Positions 13,262 to 26,159 are shown, numbered from the stretch's first letter. The stretch is DNA of 64,000 nt from Maratus speciosus (GCA_963932465.1 OZ010800.1:99777307-99841306), one strand, 5' to 3'. Notes: generated by a model not told the origin, from the letters alone. Made by a program: numbers and translations.

Positions 13262-14287
13262 TACAGAGTGTCCGGTCTCAACGGTGTCCAATGGCTAATT
13301 CCTAAACCGTTAGTCATAGACATATAGTTCCAGTTACAAAAATGTTTTAAATGAGCTAAAGCAGTATTTTGAAAGCGATTTGGGTCAATAAAAACATTTC
13401 TTAAAAAAATATGAAATTTAAATTTTTATACGGTCCCCCGGTCCTATAAGTTATATTTAGTGAAATTTTCCTTTTACACTGACAAGTAATACACAAAAAG
13501 TCCCGTTATTCCACGATTAAAATTGACCGAGTAATAGCTGTTTAAAGTTGGAGCATATTTTTTGCTGCAAATTGGGGGTCATTCTTAAATTTAGTCGAAA
13601 AATAATTTCGTCAGATATATTTAAAAAATGGTTGAGAGTAAAATTAACATTGCAATATAAATTTGAAATCTTTAATCATTCTGACATATTAATGCAAATT
13701 ATACAATTTGTAATAAACATTTAAGAAGAAAGAAAAAAACAGAATTTTTGTTAAATAAAATGATGCTAAATTAACAGCCTGATTCCTTTACAAAATTATA
13801 CGTATTTTCAAATATTATTAGATTGCACTAGCCTGCAAAAGTTTGGTTATATCATGTTACCATCACATCAGGATTTTTCCAAATTGCAAATTTCAAAGTT
13901 AAAAAGTTCAAAATTCAATTTGAATCTCCTCCCCCCTCATCGGACCACTCAGCTGTTTAGCTGTAAGAATCCCAGGATAAGCAAAAATATCGAAAAAATT
14001 ATTGAATAAAATAAAATAAAATAAAACAAAAAAAAGTTTTACATATGTTTTATTGTACGAGATTTTCTCTATATTTTAACTCCCACATTTACGATTTGTA
14101 AAATATTCAAACGTGATAGTTAAAAATGAAGGTCATTTTCGGATTCAGTGCTAAAAAGTACGTTTCCTCTACTTTATAGTGTCCGATTTTTGTTATTCTT
14201 TAAAATTGACAATTTATAATTCGCGAAATATCCTGACATGGTGGTTAAAAATTAAGGTAATTTTCGGATTCAGTGCTGAAAATCGCA

Positions 14288-14346
<59 letters not shown>

Positions 14347-15101
14347 GAACAAGCGGTAATCTATCTGAAATTTTTTGCGTTATCCTGTAAAATAAGTGTA
14401 AATGGTAACCACCGAAAATTATAATAATATTAGATTGTTATCGGATTTGGGCCAGTATGTAAAATGTAATCTCGATCGGTTAAAGTTCGAGTACAAGTTT
14501 TGAACCGGAAAAATATACATATGATCGTTGAAGAACCATAAAAACTTATAAAAATAATATATTTTTTTGTTAAAAGAAATCATAAAAGAAACAGTCTCAA
14601 ATCCTGACAAAATAAAACATACGTTATTTTAGGCAATCTGAACTTTAATAAATGTTAACTTAATCGTAATAATCTTACGATTTTTTTTTTTCAAAGCGCA
14701 GATACACATAATATAAGATCTTCGAATACTTTAAGCACTTGATATGTCACCCCTCAAAACCAAGCCGAACTAATTTGATTTCAGAGCAAAAAAATGGCAT
14801 AAGTCATGCATTTTAAAAGTTTCAGACCTCGCTCAATTTTAATGTTATATTAATGGGACTTCTGTTGTCTTACTTGTCAGTGTAATAGGAAAATTTTACT
14901 AAAGATAACTTATAGGAACGGGGAACCGTATAACAAATTAAATTTCGTATTTTTTTAAGAAATGTTTTTATTGACCCAAATCACATTTTAAATATTTCTT
15001 TACCTGATTTAAAACATTTTTGTAATTGGAACTATATGTCTATGACTAACTGTTTAGGAATTAGCCATTGGGCACCGTTGAGACCGGACACCCTGTGTAT
15101 A
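13262..15101. mobile_element. TIR element with GTGTCCGGTCTC ends
   Basis: Two inverted arms of about 235 bases flank a 1.8-kb element. The left arm begins ACAGAGTGTCCGGTCTCAAC and the right arm is its complement with ACACAGGGTGTCC. TA is present at both borders, as for Tc1/mariner-type insertions. The interior holds a 51-base A-run (14295-14345) and two ~70-bp near-repeats around GGTNATTTTCGGATTCAGTGC (14120 and 14250). No transposase is visible. It abuts the TTAA MITE on its left. Confidence 0.75.
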
Positions 15102-15584
15102 ATCGTAATGAATTTTGTATTCCTGCATTTTTGCATGAGAGAAAAATACATTTCGTACCAAGATCTGAATATTTATAAAACTAGTTACACTATCAACGCA
15201 CCTGGTTTCCCACGTTTGACTTACAATTATCCGATAAATTGCATGTGGAAGAAAATTTTATTTTCTATACAAGAACGGAATAATTGAAAATACGCGATAT
15301 TTACAAGTCAAAAAAAAAATTACAGGATTGAAAATTGTATAGCCGAAATTCAATAGTCAGGCATTGTCAACATCAAAATTATATCAGCGTTACGAACGGT
15401 TCTATTATAATATATGCTATCTCTCGCTAATTAATCATTGAAAAATAAATAATTTCTACTTCCACGATTTTCTCACTGCGAATTGTTAATGTGTTATATC
15501 TTACGTTTATGTTAGATAAATTTTGAACGTTAGGTTCGATTTTATTTTGTGAATTAGTAATTATGATAAAAGAAGTATTCCAAG

Positions 15585-15585
15585 G

Positions 15586-15633
<48 letters not shown>
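15585..15633. repeat. (TA)n microsatellite
   Basis: A TA dinucleotide run with two GT interruptions. Confidence 0.95.
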
Positions 15634-15714
15634 CAATGCTTTTAAAAAGGTGTAAAAACAAATAACCCAGTGCATCAGGCACAACGCAGCTTCTTATATG
15701 CACTAAGTGAATAT

Positions 15715-16207
15715 AGCTCTATCAAAAGTAAATGATTTATGAAAACCATGAAAAAGAGGGTGCAAAGCAACAACAGAAATCAATGAATATTCATAACTAG
15801 AAAAACAGCAAACAAACAACTCCCTGCTCTTCGGAAAGTGGGGGGAGTTAAAAACAGGTACCAAAAATAAAAATTGGATCCTCACAGGTTTCGCAAGGTA
15901 TGACCAACCCACATACTCCAAAAGTGTAAAAAATCAACAAATAAACTTAAATTTTCAATAACGTAACGAAACAAAACCAACCAACCAATTCAAAATCAAT
16001 AAAATCGGCCGTATCTTGCGGAACCTGTGAGGATCCAATTTTTATTTTTGGTACCTGTTTTTAACCTCCCCCCCCCCTCACTTTCCGAAGAGCAGGGAGT
16101 TGTTTGTTTGTTGTTTTTCTAGTTATGAATATTCATTGATTCCTGTTGTTGTTTTGCACCGTCTTTTTCATGGTTTGCATAAATCATTTACTTTTGATAG
16201 AGCTTCT
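15715..16207. repeat. Inverted repeat, arms ~190 bp
   Basis: The arms at about 15715-15900 and 16015-16207 are near-perfect complements, sharing GGATCCTCACAGGTT, AACTCCCTGCTCTTCGG and CATGAATGAATATTCAT-like blocks. A ~115-bp spacer rich in CCAACCAACC separates them. Both ends run into TA/TC microsatellites. The frames at 15703-15921 and 16100-16343 are only readings of these arms. The element class is unknown. Confidence 0.8.
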
Positions 16208-16216
16208 ATCTATCTA

Positions 16217-16256
<40 letters not shown>
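16206..16256. repeat. (TC)n(TA)n microsatellite
   Basis: A TATC start, then a TC run, then a TA run. Confidence 0.95.
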
Positions 16257-16969
16257 CTTCACCATTTCAAAATGCCAAAACACCATAACTACAAAAGGAA
16301 GGTGTATATAATTGCAAAAAATAAGGTGCAAAAATTTTTTTAACTATAAAATACTTAAAAAAACAAGAACGACAGGTAAAAAACAAAAACAGTCTGTTCT
16401 TCTTCAGTGGGAGGACAAACAACAACTAACTCCACCCCCACTTTTAAAATTTGCACATTTCTGAACACACGTCCATCCCGCATTCAATATTGAAAAACTA
16501 TTGTCATTTCATTATCCAAATTCCATATAAAACTAAAATAACCCAAATTAAAACCAAAAAAGCATAATATTAACAATACAAAAATTATCATACAAAAACA
16601 AAAAAAGCTTTAATAAAAAAGTATTTTATAAAAATACTTAAAAATTGCCGTTAAAATAAAAACAAAAGAAATTAACTTGACATGCATGAATGCAGAAGAA
16701 ACATGCCCCCTCCCCCCCCCCCCCCCAAAATAAAAAAAAACCCTGCAAAATAAAATTTCTCAAAACATGAAAAATAGTAATACCTGTATAATGTTCCTCT
16801 CCCGTCAACAATAAACAAATAATTTTTCTTCCGAAGCCATTGTCAAATACTAGATTTCCAAGTCTGCAACTTTCCTTCGTTTCAATTCATCAATACACAC
16901 CCGTTCTTTTAGCAAGACTTTAGGATGCATACGCCATACAGAAAGTTCTGGAAGGCTGCAATCACATGT

Positions 16970-17515
16970 TCATGCCGCTAGTCCACATCGTTGCCATTCA
17001 CTTTTTAAAACTGTCTTTAAATAATATTTCAAAAACTGTATAGGGTAGTTGTTATTGTGAAATAAATTAGCCAATAACTTAAAAATCTGTTTATAAAAAT
17101 TATTATCTCTGCCACAAATTTTATTAAAGCGTATTAATTGATTAATTATAATATTTATGTAAATTGTTTTAAGCAAATTAGAAAACCAATGTGGCATGCT
17201 TCTAGTAAAAACTTGTAAACTATTTTTCTTATCATACAAATCTAAAATCAATTTATTATCAATAATTTCAAATAAAATATCCAAAAATTCTGCATTATAA
17301 TCATCACGGATTACTCTATTCAACTTTAAACAATTTCGATATATAATATCATATTCATTAGAAAAATCAAAATTAAAAATCAAAATATCACCAATATACC
17401 TAAAGACCTTTAAAGACTTATTATATTTTATAGTATACTTAAATTCATAATAAAACAAAAATAAATTTCTTGCTGTACTAGAATAGTTCGTCTCCATCCC
17501 TATACCACAAATCTG
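16970..17515 (-). pseudogene. Reverse-transcriptase-like fragment (MGTNCAP/YIDD type)
   Basis: The minus-strand frame reads GIGMETNYSSTARNLFLFYY, then FRYIGDILIF, then FLDILFEI, LYDKKN, and IINQLIRFNKICG near the C terminus. This order matches an RT family I recall from many invertebrates with MGTNCAPLLADLFL, YIDD, FLDL and QLIR motifs, which is close to Penelope-like RTs. The second catalytic position is altered: YIGD instead of YIDD. The frame is open for ~180 codons, but it is cut at its 5' end by the (AT)n tract at 17531 and lacks the fingers domain, so it is a truncated relic. Base composition is very AT-rich, like its surroundings. The family call is from memory; a relic of an endogenous viral RT is an alternative. 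Confidence 0.65.
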
Positions 17516-17530
17516 TATATATTATAACGC

Positions 17531-17554
17531 ATATATATATATATATATATATAT
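17531..17554. repeat. (AT)n microsatellite
   Basis: A pure AT run at the left border of the next MITE. Confidence 0.95.
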
Positions 17555-18010
17555 GCCGGGTGTCCTAAAAAGGACTGACTGATTTTAAAATTCAATAACT
17601 TGTAAACGGTAACAGATATTTAAAAAATTCTTGCAGGAGGGTTATGCATAAGGTCAAAAGTTTTTTTACAGTGATTTTCAATTTTAGTTCGAATTACAAA
17701 CAATAGATGGCGCTGCGATCAATAGACGCTAAATTCAGGCTCGATTTTTGGTACTTCGTTGCCCGGATAATACGTTTCCATCTCCTTTTTCCGCATTGAA
17801 CAAGAGAAAGGACCAAAAATTGAGCCTGTATTTAGCGACTATTGCTTACAGCGCCATCTATTGTTTGTAATTCGAACTAAAATCGAAAATCACTGTAATA
17901 AAACTTTTGACCTTATGCATAAACCTCCTGCAAGAATTTTTTTAAATATCTATCACCGTTTGCAAGTTATTGAATTTTAAAATCAGTCAGTCCTTTTTGG
18001 GACACCCGGT
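17555..18010. mobile_element. Foldback MITE with CCGGGTGTCC ends
   Basis: This ~456-bp element is almost entirely palindromic. The left end CCGGGTGTCCTAAAAAGGAC and the right-end complement CCGGGTGTCCCAAAAAGGAC pair, and each arm also carries CAATAGATGGCGCTG or its complement. It sits in a TA microsatellite, consistent with TA target preference. The GTGTCC block recalls the termini of the element at 13262-15101. There is no ORF. Confidence 0.8.
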
Positions 18011-18037
18011 ATATATATATATGTATGCGTATATATA

Positions 18038-20524
18038 CTAGCAAAACCCGCGCCTTTGCATGTGTAATTGTTGAAATATGCCATGTGATATTTCTATGCC
18101 TAATTTTTAGAGGAAACTTTTAGGAATAACTCAAATGTTACTAATTAAACCATAGTTTGTCTAAACATTATTATTACACTGCAATAGGCAGAAATGGAAC
18201 TTAAATTAATAACAAGAAATAAAACTAATTCTGAATAAATGAAAGTATTTTGAAGCTTTTAGGTTCATTTCATACCCTCATTTCAGCATTCAATTGAAGT
18301 TTTGAATTTTTTAGAAACCGTTCTTAGTACGCATTTACATCTTAAAATTAACCGTAAAATAAAATTCTAAGATTATTGTCTAATGGTCTACCACATCTCT
18401 CGCTATAGTGGAACTAACATAAAATGTCTATGTTGAAACAGAGACTGTCAGCATTAATTTGCCAACATTAATTTTGAAATCGCTTTGGTATTTCCTATTA
18501 TTCCATGGTAAAAGTACTTTAGAAAGTTTTTAAAGGCTTTTTTAGAACGTTTATTGTTCCTGACAACTACAGGATATAGTGGAACCGGCATAAAATGCTA
18601 TTGATCACTACTGATCACTATTGATTTAGTCACTGTTGATTTGCAAACATTATTTTTCTAAATGGTTTGTTATTTCAAGAGATTGCTCAGAAAATGTTAT
18701 TTAGGACATTTTTAGAATGATTTTTGCTCCTTCCCTTCGCTTCACCGCTTTTAAATTTAGAGTTTATTCTCGACAGTTCTTATAGTGCATTTATATTTCA
18801 TAAGTAACTACCATGCATTATTTAAAGTACCAGGTAAATCGCAATTTACACAGTTTTTTACTCCTGCAACCCTCTGATGGTAGTGGTACCGATATAAAAT
18901 ATAGCTTATGTTTGAAGAGGTTCTATCACCACCAATTTTCAGGCATTATTTTTGAAATCGGTTTGGAATTTTTAAGACTGCAAAAAATTCGTAAAATAGA
19001 ACGTTCTTAGAAGGCTTTTCGCTCCATTTATCCTTTAAATTAGGAATTATATGTCGACGGTTTTCATTCAAAGCATTTGCATCTTTTAAGTAATTACCAT
19101 GCAATTTTCAAAATGTTAGAACCCTCAGTATCACTAGAAACGCAATTGAGAATATTTTTTGCTCCTGTAACTTTCAGGTGGTAGTGACAACAATATAAAA
19201 GATAGCCTATGTTGGAGCACAAGTGCCACCATTAATTTCCAAACAATTCTTTTGAAATAAGTTTGATATTTCTGAAGATTAAGTAGAAATCGCAATTTTA
19301 AACGTATTTAGAATACTTTGGCCCACATTTACACCTTTTAAATTTCGAATGTTTTACGAAATGTTCTTGGAAGATCATTTATATATTATAAGTAACTACA
19401 ATGCCTAATTTCAAGTTCCCAGCCCCTGCAGTATCACAAAAATTTAGGGTGTTTTATAATCTTGCAACCCCCAGGTGGTAGTGATACTGACATGAAATAG
19501 AGTCTATATTACAGCAAAGTCTGTCACCACCAATTTCCAACCAGCACTTTTGAAATAGATTTGGTACTTCCTCAGATTGCGTAGAAATCGCCATTTACAG
19601 CGTTTTTCAGAAAGACTTTTGCGCACTTTCACCCCTTAAAATTTTTAATTAAAAAAATTTTCTTAGAGGTTATTTATATCTAATAGGTAACTATCATGCC
19701 AAATATCATGTTTATAGACCCTTCAGTAAATCAAAATCGCATTTTTCCAAGGTTTTTTACGTCTGCAGCCCCGTTGAGGTAGTGGCACCGACATAAAATA
19801 TAGCCAGACTTGGAGCAAGGGTCATCAATAGGCCATTAATTTCCAACCATTACTTTTGAAGTCAGTTTTATACTGCATGAGAAAATCGCCATTTAGATCG
19901 CTTTTTGGAACGCTTTTCACGCATTATCATTCATTTTAAAATTCGAATTATTTTTTTAAATATTCTTAGAGATCATTTATATCTAATGAGTAATTAGCAT
20001 GCTAAATTTCATATTTCTAGATCCTTCAGTAACACAAAAATAAAATTGCATTTTTCGAAAGTTTTTTGCTCCTGCACCCCCTTTTGTGTTGCGGCATCGA
20101 CATACAATATAGCCTTTGTTCGAGCAAGGGCTGTCACCTTTATTTTGATACCATTATTTTTTAAATCGGTTCTGTACTTCCTGAGATTGCGACGAAATCG
20201 CCAATCAGAAAGGTTTTTAAATGTTTTTTTTTTTCCGCATTTTCGATTTTTTTAAAAATAAATGTTCTTAGAGATCATTTATATCTTATAAGTAACGACC
20301 ATTCCAAATTTCATATTTCTAAGCCCTTCAGTAACAAAAAATCACATCTTTAGAATGCATTTTGCTCCTGCACCCACTTTGGGGTAGTAGCATGGCCATG
20401 AGTAATGTTGGAACAGGGACTAACACAATCATTTTGATACCATTACTTTTGAAATCGGTTCGGTAGTTTCAGATATTTTATTGAACAAAAAGCAAACTTC
20501 ACTTCTTTATAATAATAGTATTGA
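18038..20524 (-). mobile_element. Non-autonomous Helitron 2
   Basis: On the minus strand it starts TCAATACTATTATTATAAAG after an A and ends GGCGCGGGTTTTGCTAG before a T, matching Helitron 1 at both ends and at the A/T target. GCAAAGGCGCGGGTTTTGC before CTAG can form the 3' hairpin. The interior carries seven ~300-bp units of the same type as Helitron 1. There is no Rep/helicase coding. The insertion is in a TA-rich microsatellite next to the MITE. Confidence 0.9.
18400..20420 (-). repeat. Tandem array of ~300-bp units inside Helitron 2
   Basis: The complement of the GGAGCAAAAA anchor, seen as CTCCTGCAACCC-like blocks, occurs near 18556, 18861, 19161, 19461, 19761, 20068 and 20363. Frames at 18813-19010 and 20046-20255 are readings through these units and not genes. 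Confidence 0.8.
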
Positions 20525-22060
20525 TTAAGATACGGCCATATATCAGTTAGTATTTGGCATTTAACTGTTATATCAGATTGATAATTCATAAATTTAAGAG
20601 AAAAAAAAATAAATATCAGGGAGGTTTTTTTTTTCTAAATTATGAAAACTTCCATTGTTTATAAAAAATAAATGTCCGTAAAACTATTTTATCGCATGCG
20701 AGTTAATTTGGAATGAATATTAATTTCAAAGTGAATAGTTGTATTCTTCGATCAAACAATATACATTTTGTTTCAGGACAAATTTGTCTTTTAAGGTTCT
20801 TTTTCGTGTTAACGATCTGAATATCTCTGGCATGAATATTACAAGACTTTTCACAGACAACCTTATTCAAGAAACTCATTTATGGTTTCGGCATCAAAAA
20901 TTTAACTTAAATTAATTTTACAAAAATATATATGTTCTAGTGTTAAAATAGAAACATCTAGAAAATAATAAACAAGGCTCATTTGATTTTTAATACATAT
21001 AATCATCATAAGTATTTAAAGATCATCTGCCAATTGATACGCATTTATAAATGATGCTTGATTTTCAAAAATACATGCAATTTAAATAAATGATGAATTT
21101 TATGAGTATATATATGAAACTGCATTGATACTGAAATTACGCTTATCACAAATTGGAAATTATTTAAATTAATTTTATTAAACCAGAAAGTTATAAATTA
21201 ATGCACTCTATAATAATACATTAATTATTCTAATTTTATTTAAAGTTCAAAGAGATAATCACATGAGCAATTTGACTGTCATTAATTATATCCTAATTAC
21301 ATTTAGGACTCCTCCAATTAATTACCAGGGCTTGAATAATGAATCACAACATAATCTTTTTTTTTTTTCAAATAGAATAAAAATATTATAGATTAATTTC
21401 GATTATTCTATCTGCTAAATCATTTGAATGTATTCCGCGACATTCATAATTTTATTGTAATTATAGAGGATGATTTATTAAACGCAATCAAATAAATGTA
21501 TCTATTCAGATAATTCTTATTATTAGATAATTATATTTTTCAAATGAATAACTTCATACTATTATGGCGGATATATCAAAAAGGAATAATAAAATCAATT
21601 CATCAATTTAAAAAAATATTTCTGATTGGAAACAAATATATTAGCGGATGAATGGTATATTTTGTATAATTTATCATAATTTCACGACCGTAAATTTGTT
21701 TTCCTTAAAAAAAACAATACTTTGTTTAAAACTATTTATGTTTGGTGATGGTTGTAAAATTTATTTTTTAATAATAATTATATATATATATATATTAACT
21801 TGTTTTAAAATTTAGCCTACTCAGGACAATATCATATTAATTAATAATAGTATACCATCTTTTTAGTGATTATTATGCATATAAGTTTATTTGATATAAC
21901 TAATGTTATACTGTATGCATTAAAATTGGGTAAAGAGTTTTTACACGGTACTTTATTTTATACATACAGTTCTATATTATAGGTTTGTGGCATCCATTTT
22001 TATTGTCAATCATTCACAATAATGCGGTTTTTGATGATGGTCGGTAATGTTTAATTAATG

Positions 22061-22099
<39 letters not shown>

Positions 22100-23417
22100 C
22101 GTAACGAAGAGTTTAAATTTTACAATTTAAAATTTAAAAATAATGCATATCGTTAGAAACATAATACGTAGAAAAATAAATTTAAACACATCAACATTCA
22201 TTAGAGACGTTTTAACAGTGAAAGAAATTTCATCGCTTCACTGATATATATATAACACTTTCTAGAACTCAATCAATATTTACTATCTATATAGCCAAAA
22301 ATTCATATTTTTAAAAACAAATTAGAGTAAATTTCTATAGAAATTATTGTAAAAAGAGTTACAATTTAAATATTAAACACAAACAGCTGCACGGCTCCTT
22401 AAAACATAAGAACTTTAAATGATGATTACAACATAATTCGAAGTGCTAGTATATAATCTTATTTATTTATAATTATAAAATTCATATTGTTTGGATTAAC
22501 AGAATCTATTTAAGAAGAATAACACACGAAATTAATTTTCATTTTTCTTTACACAAGAAGTGAAAATTTTCTGTAGATTATATATTAATAAGCTTTATTT
22601 TACACAATAATATTTTCCTTTTATAAACAAGGAGGTTTGAAATATCGCCATTTGATGTAAATCTATATAGCTGTGATGAATAATTAAAGTTCTTATTTAA
22701 AAACATAAATTTCTTTCTTTCAATGATAAACATACATTTATGAATATTTCCATGAAACAAGAATATACTTCGAATATTTTGTATCAATTTATAAAGCAAA
22801 ACTGAAGAGTCTTTATAGGAAATGTGACTTTCAAATTACATTTATATATGGAATGGTTACAATACGACTTCATGCACAGAGAGAAGAGTTCGACATAAAA
22901 AACATGTAAACATATTTATAAAAGATTCTATGATTGACATCTATGATTAAACATGGATTAACTATACATGTAAAAAAAATCCTACTTTTCATTAACAGTG
23001 TAGTGATATGTTTAGACTATTGATCAAACGTGTTTGAATGTACAACGATAAATAAAAATATTAAAATCATGGGAAAAAACGACATTGAATAAAACCGTTT
23101 TTTAAGTCAACTACAAAATTGTCATAACAGTCATCTTAAAACTTTTATTCCCACGACAAGAAATTACTATGGAAAAAATTATTATTTTTTTTTTGGTCTG
23201 TTTTATGCTTTTGTGTATCAAGTAACGTAAAAATATGGAAAACGCGAGATTTTAATATATTTTAAAAGATTTCTGTATACTATCATATATGCTCAGATGG
23301 ACAGATTAGGGTGATATATGAAGGATTTTACCATATTTCAAAACCATTTTATTTTGTGAAAATAATTATATTTTTACATGTGGTATATGGCATAAAACGA
23401 TTTCTTTTTTTTTTTGT

Positions 23418-23420
<3 letters not shown>
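20525..23420. other. Very AT-rich stretch, nothing recognised
   Basis: No gene or element boundary is supportable here. There is a (TA)n tract at 22062-22093 and a short one near 21780. Confidence 0.5.

Positions 23421-23482
<62 letters not shown>
23421..23482. repeat. (TC)n(TA)n microsatellite
   Basis: A compound dinucleotide run just left of the Tc1-like element. Confidence 0.95.
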
Positions 23483-23486
<4 letters not shown>

Positions 23487-23586
23487 TTGTCATATAATTT
23501 TATTCTTTCACACATTTACACTGCTCAAAAAAATTAGGGGAGCAAGCAAAAAAGTGAAGAGAACAGTGCAAGACAGCCATGTATGG

Positions 23587-25976
23587 TAGGGTGGGTAAAA
23601 AAAACAAAAACAAAATATATGTAATCGAAATGTAATAGTGTGGAAAAGTTGACTTTTGTAATTGAGAATAAAGTCGTAAAATATTAAACCGGTCGGTTAA
23701 TATCTTTTACCGCCGCAAGGGAACCGAATTTTCAAAAAATCGGAAAAAACATGTTTTATTCAGTTTTTTTAGAAATTATCCAAATTTACTAATACAATTT
23801 TGTAATAGGATGCAATAGCTACATGAAAATATGAGAAATGTTCCGGTAAATGTTGATCATGATGATATCATATCTTTTACTGCCGCAAATGGACCATATT
23901 TTTTAAAAATTGCAAAAATTTCAATTGTTCATTATTTTTAAATTTTTATAATTTCTATAATATGTCTGGCAGTAAATAAATTTACTTTATATCTATTAAT
24001 ATGTCATAAATTTTGTTAACTATTTGTAACAGACTGGAAAATTAAAAAAAGGTCTTCAATTTCCTTGACGATCGCTTTATCTACTGCTGTTTTACTGCAT
24101 ACCAGCAGTCCATGCACCCCAAATCACAAAAAAAATAAAAAATGTACAAAGTATTTTAATGTTTTATTAATTAAAATATAGAGATACCTAACCGAAACGG
24201 GTTAAATAAACTTAAAGTGAAGAAGTATTTTATGTAAATGAATTTTACAACATGACTTTCTTCCAAATGAAACTATTATTCCTTGATAGGCCGAAATTGA
24301 TCAGATGTGATCCTCCATCTGTTCAGGTCCACAAACTTTATCAGCACTTAAGTGACTAATTTCATGCATCTTTTTTCTATTGAGTGGGAAAAAGAAAGCT
24401 ATAATAGCTGGTATCTTTAAACGAACATTCTAAACGCACCGGAGTTGTTAGATCGTCAGTCGATAGAGAATCCATAACAGGTGGTTCCGTTAGTTTACAG
24501 TTTTGACCATCGACTAAATCCATACAAGTTTAAACTTCGAAGTTCAAGTCTGGAATTTCGGATGACACTATTCGAGTCCACAGAACTTCGTGCTTTTACA
24601 ATTTCCTTTATGAATGAGGTCCTGATGTTCTCTCCTTCATATGCTATCATTTCAATGAGGCTATTTTCATGATTTGCGAAATAGACCATTCGTGAAATTA
24701 CAGAAACTATAATTTTTTGTAGATGATCTGCCAAGTAACGGGAGCTACTAACTATAGTGCACAAACTCTAGAAAACATGATGTATTTATTTTAATTTTGA
24801 ACCAACTTATGCACTACACATTGAAGATGTACTCAGACAGTATGACAAGTCAAGAAGAAGCTTTCTTTGTTTCAATGCAGAGTTTCAAAATTCAATTAGC
24901 AGTTGTTATCCACTTTGCGTGAAATATTGGTCTAGAGACTTGGCAAATATTATCAATTGAACACACGCCTTTTGAAAGACTTACAATATTTGAGACATAT
25001 GCTTGTGGTCAGTTGACGAATCATCTTAGATAACAGCTATGTGATCAGATGAAATTGGCTTAAACTTTGCAATTGGTAATGATTCGATAATTGCAGAATA
25101 TGAATAAATTGAACCACAATATGACAGAGGACCTATCGTTTGTCGTCAAGATGTATTATTACAACCTTCCTTGTCCCATTGAATAGTAGAAAGATACGTG
25201 AAATTAGTCACTGAAGTGCTGATAAAGTTTGCCGACTAAAACAGAGGGAGGATCACATCTGATGAATTTTGACGTCTCGAGGAATAAAAGATTCATTTGA
25301 AAGCAAGTCATATTATAAAATTCATTTACGTTAAATATTTCTTCACTTTAATTTTATTTAACCCGTTTCGGTTAAACACCTCTACATTTTAATTAATAAA
25401 ACCCTAAAATATTTTATTTATTTTATATCATTTTTGTGATTTGTGGTGCATGGACTGCTGATATGCAGTAAAGCAGCATTAAATAAAGCGCTCGTCAATA
25501 AAAATGAATACTTTTTTTCTTTTCCAGTCTATTGCAAATAGTTAACTAAATTTATGAGATATTAATAGATATAAAGTAATCTTATTTACTTCTAGACCTA
25601 TCATAGAAATTATAAAAATTTAGAAATAATGAAAAATTGATTTTTTTCGATTTTTTTTTTAAAATATTGTCCTTTTGCGGCAGTAAAAGATTTTATTTCA
25701 TCATAATGAACATTTACCGGGACATATCTCATATCTTCATGTAGCTATTTCCTCCTATTACAAAATTGTATTAGAATGTTTGGATAATAATAAAAAAAAT
25801 TTGAAAAGAAAATGTTTTTTTTTTTCCAATTTTTTGTAACTTTGGCCCCCTTGTGGCGGTAAATTATATTAACAGATCGGTTTAATATTTTACGACTTTA
25901 TTTCTATTACAAAAGGCAACTTTTCCACGCTATTACATTTCTATTATAAATATTTCGGTTTTTTCGACCCACCCTA
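23587..25976. mobile_element. Long-TIR DNA transposon with 8-bp target duplication
   Basis: The element begins TAGGGTGGGT and ends ACCCACCCTA, and is flanked on both sides by the identical 8-mer ATGTATGG (23579-23586 and 25977-25984). The inverted arms are very long, roughly 770 bases each (to about 24360, and from about 25205). A decayed protein reads on the minus strand from about 24950, and its C-terminal segment is duplicated in both arms. It lies inside the Tc1-like element and is therefore younger. An 8-bp duplication is known for hAT, P, Merlin and Novosib types, but the TIR and protein do not let me assign one. Confidence 0.85.
24330..24960 (-). pseudogene. Decayed protein of the long-TIR transposon, probable transposase
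   Basis: Reading leftward from about 24940, one frame gives HAKWITTAN, TGA, ILKLCIETKKASS, TGA, LVILSEYIFNV, then ISWFKIK. After a shift come SSRYLADHLQKIIVSVISR, YFANHENSLIEM and KEIVKARSSVDSN, ending near TAA after FSRWSKL. Further left lie remnants of MKLVT and VLIKFVDLNRWRITSD. This order of motifs matches a repetitive, uncharacterised arthropod protein family I recall, with blocks like HARWLTTANRILRLYV, VYAPMWFKIK, SRYL, YFAHPENLL, RRIIKAR and VERCVKLVTEAS. Two TGA stops stand where the family would have arginine codons, consistent with CGA decay. A transposase role is inferred from its place inside TIRs; no catalytic triad was identified. Confidence 0.6.
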
Positions 25977-26159
25977 ATGTATGGGCATAAAATGGATTTT
26001 ACACGTGTATCAATTCGCAATACAGAAAAAAAGACGCAAAAAAATGTAAGGGGCTTTTATTCTTTGAAAAGATGAAAAGAACATGAAAATATGGTTTAGG
26101 GCAGCAATTTGGTTTCATGTAAAAAATAAAAAGTATTGTTTAGAAATGATGCATGATTT

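Noticed and set aside
14179..14424. Poly-lysine-containing frame
   Set aside because: It is a translation of the 51-base A-run.
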